Below, one piece after another: positions 16,722 through 24,183 of a DNA stretch of 64,000 bases (the stretch's first letter is position 1; every line of letters begins with the position of its first letter). Under the pieces are notes generated by a model, which was not told where the DNA came from, ran no database searches, and saw only the letters and a program-made list of their open reading frames with translations. A program made the translations under genes and the position numbers. Source of the stretch: Allostella sp. ATCC 35155 (GTDB taxonomy: Bacteria; Pseudomonadota; Alphaproteobacteria; ATCC43930; Allostellaceae); the NCBI GenBank assembly GCA_006738865.1, contig AP019701.1:4522001-4586000 (forward strand), given 5' to 3'.

Positions 16722-17800
16722 CGGCCTCCGACGTAGCGGCCGAACCAGGGATCGAGATGACGCTCCAGATAGCCGTCGATCCAGGCGACGTCGCCTGCCG
16801 TCAGGTAGTCGCGATATCCCCCGACCTTGCCGCGCCGCACCTTGCGCGATTCCGGATTGTCCGGGTCGGCGACGGCAAGCCGGCGGCCGGGAATGGCGCC
16901 GGCCGCCTCCAGCGCCTGCATCCGCTCGAACCGGCACTCCTCGACCGTGGCGGCGATCCCGGCCGCGTCCGGCGAGGGCAGCCCCAGGAAGGCGAGCGCG
17001 GTCGTGAGGCCGGAGGCGGGGTCGGCGACGAGATCCTCATAGTCGACGCGCAGCAGCGCGGCCGGCGCGGCCCGACCGGCCGCCCAGGCATTGTAGAAGG
17101 CGACGATGTTGGGGATGCCGCCCTGCGGATGGCGGACGAACTCGGCCAGGGATCCGGTGAAGGGTTCGACCGGAAAGGTCTCGTGGTTGCGCGTCGTGCG
17201 GTGGAAGAAATAGGAGACGACGACGTCGCGCGGGTCGCGCACCTGCAACAGCACCCGGCAATGGCCATAGATGCCCTTGTCGCGCGCGATATCCTCCACC
17301 CGCTTCAGTTCCGGGTCGTCGTCATGGGTGACCTCGAGGCGCGGCAGGTCGCGGCGCAGATGCCAGATTCGGCCGAGGTCGGTCGGGTCGGGAAGCGCCG
17401 GACCGCCGGCGCGGGCGACGGCACGGCCGATCATCATGCGCAGCCAGGTGCGGCCGCATTTGGGATATTCCAGCAGGAAGGCATCGGCCGCCGCATAGGT
17501 GAGCAGCCGGTCGAGCGCGATGGCGATGCCGCGCAGCGAGGCGGGGTCGAGCCCGAGGATCGGCAGGACGAAGCCGTGGCGGGCCAGCGCGGGCAGGCCG
17601 GCCCTGGCCCGGTCCAGCGCCTGGAGCCGCCGGGCATCTGCGGGCGCCATCGCCGCCAGGGCGAAGGCGCGGACGAGTGCGGCGACGGACCGGTCCCCCT
17701 CCCCCAGCGTCGCCGCGGCCTCCGCCAGCCGGGGCCAGTCGTTGGCGCGGAAGGGTGCCAGCAGGGCAAGGGCATCGGCGCGGGCGATCGGGCGGCTCAT
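16718..17800 (-). CDS. PAPS-dependent sulfotransferase
   Basis: 360 residues. The 5'-phosphosulfate loop is YPKCGRTWLRMMI (residues 112-124) and the 3'-phosphate site is LLQVRDPRDVVVSYFFH at about 203-219; both are complete and typical of the Sulfotransfer_1 family, which moves sulfate from PAPS to hydroxyl or amino groups. An alpha-helical N-terminal extension of about 100 residues precedes the catalytic domain. The start at 17800 is the Met after which family-like helices begin; a longer frame to 17947 reads as low-complexity upstream DNA. It is the first gene of the operon with heme oxygenase and hemA. Acceptor unknown. Confidence 0.85.
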   Translation of the reverse strand: MSRPIARADALALLAPFRANDWPRLAEAAATLGEGDRSVAALVRAFALAAMAPADARRLQALDRARAGLPALARHGFVLPILGLDPASLRGIAIALDRLLTYAAADAFLLEYPKCGRTWLRMMIGRAVARAGGPALPDPTDLGRIWHLRRDLPRLEVTHDDDPELKRVEDIARDKGIYGHCRVLLQVRDPRDVVVSYFFHRTTRNHETFPVEPFTGSLAEFVRHPQGGIPNIVAFYNAWAAGRAAPAALLRVDYEDLVADPASGLTTALAFLGLPSPDAAGIAATVEECRFERMQALEAAGAIPGRRLAVADPDNPESRKVRRGKVGGYRDYLTAGDVAWIDGYLERHLDPWFGRYVGGR

Positions 17801-17915
17801 CGACAGGTTCCGGAGGAGGTTCGGTGCTGGGGCAGAGGGGCTGGGGTAGAGGGGCTGGGGTTGCGAGGCGGGCCACAGTACCCTGTGCGGCAGCGGCGAC
17901 GGAGGAGAAACCGGC

Positions 17916-18584
17916 ATGGCGGCGCAGCGCTCGGGCGGCACGATCACGGTCTATGGCGCGGCCGCCTCGGGCTCGGTTGCGGTCGAGGCGGCGCTGACCC
18001 TGCTCGGCATCCGCTATCGCCTGGTCGAGGGCGCGACCTGGCAGGACGAGGCGGCGCGGACCCGGGTCGAGCCGACCAACCCGCTGCGCCAGGTGCCGAC
18101 CTTGGTGCTGCCATCGGGCGACGTCATGACCGAGAGCGCGGCGATCCTCGTCTGGCTGACCGACCAGCACCCGGACGCCGGGCTGGCGCCCGCCCCGGCC
18201 GACCTGCGCCGCGGCCAGTTCCTGCGCTGGATGGCCTATGTGTCGAGCGCGATCTACGCCCTGCACTGGATCAAGCCGGACCCGGCCCGCGTCGGCGCGC
18301 CCGAGAGCCTGCGCGGCGCCGTGGTCGAGGCCGTGCACGACCGCATCGCCGAATGCTGGGCGGCGATGGACCGGCAGGTGACGCCCGGCCGCTTCCTCCT
18401 CGGCGACCGGCTGTCGGTCCTCGACCTCTATGTCGCGGTCGTCTCCCGCTTCGGGCCGTGGCGCAACCGCTTCTATGCGGCGGCGCCGCAGATGGCCCCG
18501 ATCGTCCGCCGGGTCGACGCCGACCCGCGGCTGGCCGACCTCTGGCGCCGCCGCTTCCCCTTCGCGCCCGGGTGGGAGGGCTGA
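17916..18584 (+). CDS. Glutathione S-transferase family protein
   Basis: 222 residues. The N-terminal thioredoxin fold starts ITVYGAAASGSVAVEAALTLLG and includes the cis-Pro segment QVPTLVLPSGDVMTESAAIL, which binds the gamma-glutamyl part of glutathione; the rest is the all-alpha domain with the FLLGDRLSVLDLYVAV N-capping box. In place of the usual catalytic Ser or Cys the loop has Ala-Ser-Gly-Ser, so Ser19 is the probable active residue. A GGAGGAG sequence at about 17899-17905 precedes ATG 17916. It is divergent from the sulfotransferase operon. Substrate not evident. Confidence 0.9.
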   Translation: MAAQRSGGTITVYGAAASGSVAVEAALTLLGIRYRLVEGATWQDEAARTRVEPTNPLRQVPTLVLPSGDVMTESAAILVWLTDQHPDAGLAPAPADLRRGQFLRWMAYVSSAIYALHWIKPDPARVGAPESLRGAVVEAVHDRIAECWAAMDRQVTPGRFLLGDRLSVLDLYVAVVSRFGPWRNRFYAAAPQMAPIVRRVDADPRLADLWRRRFPFAPGWEG

Positions 18585-18631
18585 TACCAACTCCGAAGAG
18601 CCATGACTCATGGTGCCGGCCAGCGACCGTA

Positions 18632-18713
18632 CGTCCCTCGACTTCGCTCGGGATGAGGCATCTTCTTGATATAATTAAGAAATCATCCTCATCCCGAGCG
18701 AAGTCGAGGGACG
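18632..18713. repeat. Perfect 27-bp inverted repeat (REP-like palindromic element)
   Basis: The 27 bases at 18632-18658 (beginning CGTCCCTCGACTTCGCTCGG) recur as an exact reverse complement at 18687-18713. The 28-base loop is AT-rich and itself partly self-complementary (TTCTT at 18663-18667, AAGAA at 18677-18681). The element fills the gap between the converging GST and M81 peptidase genes and could end transcription from both sides. Words of this kind (CTTCGCTCGGGATGA) are common as dispersed palindromes in alphaproteobacteria, which is from general knowledge; only one copy is in this window. Confidence 0.85.
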
Positions 18714-18764
18714 CAACGGCATCAATGACAGGTCGTTCCCCATCCACCCGACATGGTATGCGGC

Positions 18765-20303
18765 CTACGCGACGACGAGGCTGGCGGGCGGGGCCCAGCC
18801 GACCTCGGCATCGAGCGGGAAGATCGGCCGCGGCACGTTGACGAGGCCGGCCTTGGCCAGCACCGGCGTCGTCAGGCCGGGCACGTCGACCTCGACGATG
18901 CGATCCGACGGGAACTGCTCGTCGAAGCCGGCGCGGAAATGGCCGCGGCTCTTGACGACGAGCGAGCGCAGGGCGGGGAGATCGACGCCGACCTGCTCGA
19001 TCTGCGCCGGGTCGAGCAGCTGGTTGCGCAGCGAGACGACGACGACGTCGATGCCGCCGAGGCGCAGGCGCGCGCTCGGGCCGAGCTGCTGGGTGCGCCC
19101 GGCGAGCATGCCGCGGCGCCCGACCACCGTGCCGTCGGAGAGCGCCATGACCTCGGCCGGGGCCGAGAAGGGCTTGGAGAAGGCCTGGCCCTCGGACCGG
19201 TTGAAGCGCGCCTCGAAGCGGGCGCCGGTGCCGAGGCGATGGGCCTCCGCCGCCAGCTCGGGGTCGTTGACGATGCCGACGGCGCAACCCTCCACACCGG
19301 CGCGGTGGAAGGCCTCCAGGATCCACATGGTGTTGCCGCGGCCGCCGCCGCCCGGATTGTCGGCCACGTCCGCGAAGAGGAGCGGCGGCAGCGCGGGGTC
19401 GCGGCCGACGGCGAGCGCCATTCGCGTCGCCTCCTCCAGCGAGGTCAGCTGCGGGACGTAGCGGGCGCGGTCGGCCCAGGCGCGGGTCGCGACCTCGCGC
19501 GCCACGCGGTCGGCCAGCGCGGCGTCGCCCGCCGTCGTCACGATCACCGACATGCCGGCCTTGGGCGTGTCGCCGGAGGTGAAGCCCGACGCGACCGAAA
19601 CGTTGACGACATCGCCGCCGATCAGCCCCTCGGCATGGCGGATGATGTCGGCATAGGGGCCCTCGCTGGTGTTCTGCGTCACCGAGGGCGGGATCAGCGG
19701 CAGCTTGGCATAGGCCTTGGCGGTGCGCATGCCGGCCAGCATCCGCCGCAGGATGGCGGCGCAGTCGGCGCCGCGCTCGGCCATGTCGACATGCGGGTTG
19801 CGGCGATAGACGACCAGCGCGTCGGGCTCGGCCACCATGCGGCGGCTCATGTTGGCGTGCAGGTCGAGGGTCGCGACGATCGGCACGTCGGGGCCGACGA
19901 CGGCGCGGATGCGCTCGAACACCACCCCGTCCGGGTCGGGCTCGACGGTGGCGATGGCGGCGCCGTGCTGCGACAGGAAGACGGCGTCGACCGGCAGGGC
20001 CGCCCGCAGGCGCTCGCACATCCGGTCGACGGTGCGGTCGAAGAAGCCCTGCTCGACCGAGCCGCTGGCCCCGGCCGAGGTCATGACCAGCGGCACCGGC
20101 ACCCAGTCGCCGGCAGCGTTCATCGCCTTCCAGAAGCCCCAGAGGGTCGCCGGCATGCGCGGCGCCGGGCGGGCGAGGTCGGCCAGGATTTCCTCGCCCT
20201 CGGCATAGACGGCGGCGCGGAATTCCGCCTCCGTCGCGACCGGCGCGTGGCAGTTGGATTCGAGCATGAAGCCGCCGATGGCGACGCGCGGTGCGGCAGG
20301 CAT
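18765..20303 (-). CDS. M81 family metallopeptidase (MlrC-like)
   Basis: 512 residues, the usual length for MlrC, named for the last step of microcystin breakdown. Two domains are evident: the N-terminal DUF1485 half starting RVAIGGFMLESNCHAP, with FLSQHGAAIA and TLDLHANMS carrying candidate zinc ligands (Glu and His residues), and the C-terminal half with ADVADNPGGGGRGNT and VSLRNQLLDPAQI. Most homologues are not in microcystin degraders and probably cleave other linear or modified peptides. GGAG precedes the ATG at a proper distance. Transcription runs toward the palindromic element at 18632-18713. Confidence 0.9.
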   Translation of the reverse strand: MPAAPRVAIGGFMLESNCHAPVATEAEFRAAVYAEGEEILADLARPAPRMPATLWGFWKAMNAAGDWVPVPLVMTSAGASGSVEQGFFDRTVDRMCERLRAALPVDAVFLSQHGAAIATVEPDPDGVVFERIRAVVGPDVPIVATLDLHANMSRRMVAEPDALVVYRRNPHVDMAERGADCAAILRRMLAGMRTAKAYAKLPLIPPSVTQNTSEGPYADIIRHAEGLIGGDVVNVSVASGFTSGDTPKAGMSVIVTTAGDAALADRVAREVATRAWADRARYVPQLTSLEEATRMALAVGRDPALPPLLFADVADNPGGGGRGNTMWILEAFHRAGVEGCAVGIVNDPELAAEAHRLGTGARFEARFNRSEGQAFSKPFSAPAEVMALSDGTVVGRRGMLAGRTQQLGPSARLRLGGIDVVVVSLRNQLLDPAQIEQVGVDLPALRSLVVKSRGHFRAGFDEQFPSDRIVEVDVPGLTTPVLAKAGLVNVPRPIFPLDAEVGWAPPASLVVA

Positions 20304-20388
20304 GGGGCACTCCGGGAATGGTGGGGCCGCAAGGTTCGGCCCGCCGGGAACTTACCAGCGAGTGTGGGTGTTTTCCCATACGGATACA

Positions 20389-20889
20389 ATGTCTGGAGCA
20401 TCCGCCACCCTCATCGCGGCCGTCGCCGCGCTCGCTGCCGGCATCGCAGAGCCCGGCCCCGCGCGCCGCGACCCGGTCGCCGCCACCTCCGAGGCCATTT
20501 CCGGCACGCTGGTGCCGATCATGCTGGCCGACGCCATCGCCGCACGCTGCCGCTGGGCGGACCCCGCGGGCGCGGCGAGCCGCGACGCCGCGCTGGCCCG
20601 CTGGCGCCGGGCCAACGGCGTCGCGCCATTCGAGGCGGCGCTGGCCGCGGTCGCCACGCAGGCGCCCGAACTGGCCGGCGGCCGGGAGCGCATGCGCGCC
20701 GCCGCCGCCGCCCAGGCCGCCCGCACCGTCGCCGCCGACCCCGCCGCCTGCGCCCGCCTCCCCGCGACCCTGGCCCAGCCGCAATACCGCATCCGGCGCA
20801 TCACGACCCGCGCGACGCCGCTCCTCCACCACCTCGCCGCCGTCCTGGAAGAGAGCGTCCGCCCACGCCGGGCCCACGCCGCCCGCTGA
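20389..20889 (+). CDS. Secreted hypothetical protein, Ala-rich
   Basis: 166 residues from ATG 20389. The N-terminus has a short hydrophobic segment ([14 protein letters not shown]) that looks like a signal peptide ending near EPGPA. The mature part is alpha-helical, rich in Ala and Arg, with two Cys residues (in AARCRWAD and AACARLP) that could form a disulfide in the periplasm. I do not recognise a family. No clear ribosome binding site is seen, so the start could be elsewhere. It ends 55 bases before the tRNA-Arg gene. Confidence 0.6.
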   Translation: MSGASATLIAAVAALAAGIAEPGPARRDPVAATSEAISGTLVPIMLADAIAARCRWADPAGAASRDAALARWRRANGVAPFEAALAAVATQAPELAGGRERMRAAAAAQAARTVAADPAACARLPATLAQPQYRIRRITTRATPLLHHLAAVLEESVRPRRAHAAR

Positions 20890-20944
20890 CCCCGCATCCC
20901 GTTTGCACCCGCCGACCGCTTCGGCTATGGTCGCCGCCGGCCAA

Positions 20945-21021
<77 letters not shown>

Positions 21022-21396
21022 TTTCCAGTGTATCAGCTTAAGCAGCCCTGGTCCTGGTCACGAATTGGTCACGACCGCGATCGCTGTTAACTGTCCGTCC
21101 GAGTTGGTCCAAATCTGCCGTTGAGCCTGCCTGAATGGGGTGACGGAATCTCGCCGGCTGCCGACGCTAGACACTCAGCATCGGATGTCTTCTTTGGGAC
21201 GCGTCCCTGACCGCGAGTATCCGCGCGGACGCTTCAGATCTCTCAATAGCAGCCGCATGGTTCTTCCCACCCCGGTATCCGCCGATGGCGGCACTATGAA
21301 GCGGCTCGCGCCGGGCGCAGGTCAGAAACCGCTCCGGGCCCAGAATGGATCGGTCCCCTCCTGTCGGACGGGGCCGATCTTCATCTGGACCTTGCG
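21022..21396. other. Gene-free stretch after tRNA-Arg; possible remnant of an integration site
   Basis: About 375 bases with no convincing gene on either strand. The base composition drops relative to the flanks. A 9-base word TGGTCACGA occurs twice in close tandem (21055-21063 and 21066-21074), and GAATCTCGCCGG, identical to 12 bases of the tRNA 3' half, recurs at 21146-21157. These could be leftovers of attachment-site recombination, but both are short. An open frame at 21140-21562 has no family features and overlaps the DUF305 gene antisense. Confidence 0.4.
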
Positions 21397-21792
21397 TCAG
21401 TTCCCAGACACACCGCGCAGCCCGGTCAAGCTGGGGAAATCACCCTCGACGCCGGCACCCGACCGCAGAACCCCAAGGCGCGCCGACATCGCCTCGATCT
21501 CGGTGCGCTGCGCCGCGATGATGCCCTCCGCGATGCTGCGAGTCAGCGGATCACGCCCGTAGATCAGCACCAGCCGCGCCATGTCCACGGCCCCCTGATG
21601 GTGCGGGATCATCATCACCAGAAAGTCGATGTCCGGATCCCCGGTGTAGCCGGGGCCATGCATGTGGGCCATCATCCGGCCCATGTCGGCATCCATCTGC
21701 CGCTGGAAATCCGAAACCGCCGCCCCGGCAGCCGCTTCCGCATGGCCGGCATGCCCCATCGCGCCCGCTCGGTGTTCCATTCCGTCGTTCAT
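21397..21792 (-). CDS. DUF305 family protein with His/Met-rich N-terminus
   Basis: 131 residues. The DUF305 core is clear: DIDFLVMMIPHHQGAVDMARLVL, with the HHQGA motif, followed by a helical part ending in AQRTEIEAMSARLG. The family has a ferritin-like four-helix fold and is often linked to copper or other metals, though no activity is proven. The N-terminus here is rich in Met and His (GMEHRAGAMGHAGHAE, MGRMMAHMHG), which fits metal binding. Unlike most members it shows no signal peptide from this start or from the longer frame to 21837. It begins 10 bases after the stop of the beta-propeller gene, so the two form an operon. Confidence 0.88.
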   Translation of the reverse strand: MNDGMEHRAGAMGHAGHAEAAAGAAVSDFQRQMDADMGRMMAHMHGPGYTGDPDIDFLVMMIPHHQGAVDMARLVLIYGRDPLTRSIAEGIIAAQRTEIEAMSARLGVLRSGAGVEGDFPSLTGLRGVSGN

Positions 21793-21802
21793 GGCGCCGT
21801 CC

Positions 21803-23164
21803 TCAGCCCGTATGCATGGCCGAACCCGGCCGGACATAGATCAGGTTGATACTCTTGCGGTTGCGCAGCTTGCCCGAGGGCAGGTCCAGCCAGCCAAGCG
21901 GGATCTGGGTTAGAAATGCCGGTTGAAAGGGGTCGGTGATGTCGAAGACAGATGTCACCGCTTGCCCTTCGTTCGGCGTGCCGGGCAGCTGGTCCTGTTC
22001 ATGCGCGACATAGAGCTTCGTCGCATCGGGGTCGATCCACATCCCGTGCGCCTCGCGTCCATGCGAATGGAACGTGGTGACCACCTTTCGCTGACCGCGC
22101 GGGGCGTCCCGGTCGATCACCGCGATCCGGCTGGAGGCGGCACCACCGGGGCCGTCGTCATCCACGCGGGCAAGGCTCGCGAAGATCGCTTTCCCTTTCG
22201 AATTCTCGGCGAACTCCACATGGTTCGGCCGTGCCTTCTCGCCCAGATCGACGGCGTCCAGCAATTCGTGGCCGCCCGTGATGTGTCGCGCGGAGAGACG
22301 GTCAGCGAGTTTGTGCGACATCCACATTTCCTTGCCGTCCGGCGCGATCTTCTGGAAAGGTGTGAATCCGAACTTGTCTTGATCCTTAATGTCGATGACC
22401 CTGAGCCTGCGGGGATCGCTGTAGCCATCCGCCCCGATATTGGTCGCAATCACGTCGATTTCCGAGATCTTCTGCGAGATCACATAGGCGAGAGCCCCGT
22501 CCTTCGAAAACCAGACCTGCGCCGGCCCATTGATGGTGGGCAGATAGGCCCGCACCGCCCGCACCGGTGCCCCGGCGCTCTCCTGTCGGGCGAGATCGAC
22601 GTCAACGATGGCGATCCGATCCTCGCCCCGCAGCGTGACCCAGATCTCCTTGCCGCTGCGCGAAAAGGTCGGCTCATGCGGTTCGCGCCCGACCAGAACG
22701 CCGCTCGTCAACCTCTCGGCGACCGTCTCGTCCGATGCCAGCGGGTTCGGCCGGTTGCCGATCAGCGACAGCGTCGCATGGTCGAAGAGATAGATGTTCG
22801 ACGATCCCCGCCCGGTGATCGCCGACAGCATCTGGTCAGGCGAGGGCGCGCCGCCATGAACATGGATCGCACCATGATAGAGCGGCTTTTCCAGCATCGC
22901 TTCGTGGGTCGGCATCACCCCGCCGGTTACAAATCGGAAAGGTGGACGCTTGTCTTCATCGAAGCTCGTCAGGTTGACCGTGCGCATCACCGTGTCGGTC
23001 ACCGGGTCTATGACGGAAAAGGTCTGGCTGCTTTCGTTGCAGACGAGCACCCGGTCGCCTGGGCGGGGGCCGGATGGGCCCTGGGTTGCGCTTAACCTTG
23101 TCGCAAGGGACATCATGCCAATGGCAGACGCCGTCCCCAAAAGTACCTCACGTCGGTTCATCAT
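21803..23164 (-). CDS. Exported YVTN-type beta-propeller protein (probable Tat substrate)
   Basis: 453 residues from the ATG at 23164-23162, preceded by GGGGGAAG; a GTG/ATG at 23197 is less likely. The N-terminus MMNRREVLLGTASAIGMM has twin arginines before a hydrophobic stretch, as in Tat signal peptides. The body shows several beta-propeller blades: VLVCNESSQTFSVIDPVTDTV, IYLFDHATLSLIGN, IWVTLRGEDRIAIVDVD, and LYVAHEQDQLPG. These resemble the lactonase/cytochrome d1-like propellers that often bind metals or partner proteins. Conserved-looking His residues occur in TFHSHGREAHGMW. No heme-binding motif is seen. It is cotranscribed with the DUF305 gene, which suggests a shared periplasmic metal-related role. 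Confidence 0.82.
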   Translation of the reverse strand: MMNRREVLLGTASAIGMMSLATRLSATQGPSGPRPGDRVLVCNESSQTFSVIDPVTDTVMRTVNLTSFDEDKRPPFRFVTGGVMPTHEAMLEKPLYHGAIHVHGGAPSPDQMLSAITGRGSSNIYLFDHATLSLIGNRPNPLASDETVAERLTSGVLVGREPHEPTFSRSGKEIWVTLRGEDRIAIVDVDLARQESAGAPVRAVRAYLPTINGPAQVWFSKDGALAYVISQKISEIDVIATNIGADGYSDPRRLRVIDIKDQDKFGFTPFQKIAPDGKEMWMSHKLADRLSARHITGGHELLDAVDLGEKARPNHVEFAENSKGKAIFASLARVDDDGPGGAASSRIAVIDRDAPRGQRKVVTTFHSHGREAHGMWIDPDATKLYVAHEQDQLPGTPNEGQAVTSVFDITDPFQPAFLTQIPLGWLDLPSGKLRNRKSINLIYVRPGSAMHTG

Positions 23165-23251
23165 GGAATTGCTTCCCCCGTCCTGTTGACTGGTCAACGC
23201 TTGGGGGCGGCGGTCGCCCAGCGACCGCTGCCCCTCGCTTGCCGTGCTCGC

Positions 23252-24082
23252 TCAGCTTCTGATGAAGGCCAACAGATCAGCGTTTATCGTCTCGGCATTC
23301 ACCGTGGCCATGCCGTGCGAAAAGCCGGGGTATATTTTGATCTGGCCCTTCTTCAGGAGCTTGATGGCGAGCTTGGCGCTGTCATCGATCGGCACAATTT
23401 GGTCGTCGTCGCCGTGCATCAGCAAAGTCGGAACATTCATGGCTTTGAGGTCGTCGGTGAAATCGGTTTCCGAGAAGGCCCTGATGCCGTCATAGTGCGC
23501 CTTGGCGCTGCCCATCATGCCCTGGCGCCACCAATTGTCGACAATTGCTGGCTTGGCTTCGACTCCGGCGCGGTTGAAGCCGTAGAATGGGCTCGACGCC
23601 ACTGCGCGATAGAAGCTTGAGCGGTCGGCCGCGAGCGATGTGCGGAAGCCGTCGAACACCTCCATCGGCAGACCGCCTGGGTTCTTTTCCGTCTTCAGCA
23701 TGATCGGCGGGACCGCGCCGATCAGAACGGCTTTCGACACGCGGCCCGGTTTGGCTCGGGCGACGTAATGCGCCACTTCGCCGCCGCCCGTCGAATGGCC
23801 GATATGCACGGCGTTCTTCAGATCAAGCGCGTCCGCCACCGCCGCAACGTCTGCGGCGTAGTGGTCCATATCGTGACCGTCAGAGACTTGCGCCGAGCGC
23901 CCGTGGCCGCGCCGGTCATGGGCAACGACCCGGTAGCCTCGATTGACGAAGAACAAAAGCTGCGCGTCCCAATCATCGGCGCTCAACGGCCAGCCGTGAT
24001 GAAACACGAGCGCTTGCGCATCCCTTGGGCCCCAATCCTTGTAAAAAATTTCAACGCCGTCCTTGGTGGTGACATATGTCAT
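23252..24082 (-). CDS. Alpha/beta hydrolase, non-heme chloroperoxidase/perhydrolase type
   Basis: 276 residues, standard length. The nucleophile elbow is GHSTGGGEVAHY (catalytic Ser), the acid is the Asp in LLMHGDDDQIVP, and the His is in GFSHGMATVN. The starting MTYVTTKDGVEIFYKDWG and FHHGWPLSADDWD form the oxyanion-hole region typical of cofactor-free haloperoxidases. These enzymes hydrolyse esters and can make peracids from acetate and peroxide. GGAGAAG precedes the ATG. It lies on the same strand as the two other redox/hydrolase genes of the island but about 90-100 bases away from each neighbour, so it may have its own promoter. Confidence 0.93.
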   Translation of the reverse strand: MTYVTTKDGVEIFYKDWGPRDAQALVFHHGWPLSADDWDAQLLFFVNRGYRVVAHDRRGHGRSAQVSDGHDMDHYAADVAAVADALDLKNAVHIGHSTGGGEVAHYVARAKPGRVSKAVLIGAVPPIMLKTEKNPGGLPMEVFDGFRTSLAADRSSFYRAVASSPFYGFNRAGVEAKPAIVDNWWRQGMMGSAKAHYDGIRAFSETDFTDDLKAMNVPTLLMHGDDDQIVPIDDSAKLAIKLLKKGQIKIYPGFSHGMATVNAETINADLLAFIRS

Positions 24083-24183
24083 GATGACTTCTCCGATCTT
24101 TCCTTGATGTAGGCGTCATTGAATTGAAAGGATTCGGCTGCTCTCTTGCGAGGGTTGTCCGATGGAAGTGCCGCGGGGCAACC

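Noticed and set aside
18765-20303. A microcystin degradation cluster based on the MlrC-like gene
   Set aside because: No mlrA, mlrB or mlrD neighbours; most MlrC homologues are in non-degraders.
21146-21157. GAATCTCGCCGG repeat of the tRNA-Arg 3' half as an attachment site
   Set aside because: Only 12 bases, and just 144 bases from the tRNA copy; too short and too close to prove an integration event. Kept only as a remark.
21140-21562. A 140-codon plus-strand frame after the tRNA
   Set aside because: No recognisable domain, overlaps DUF305 antisense, composition of a non-coding frame.
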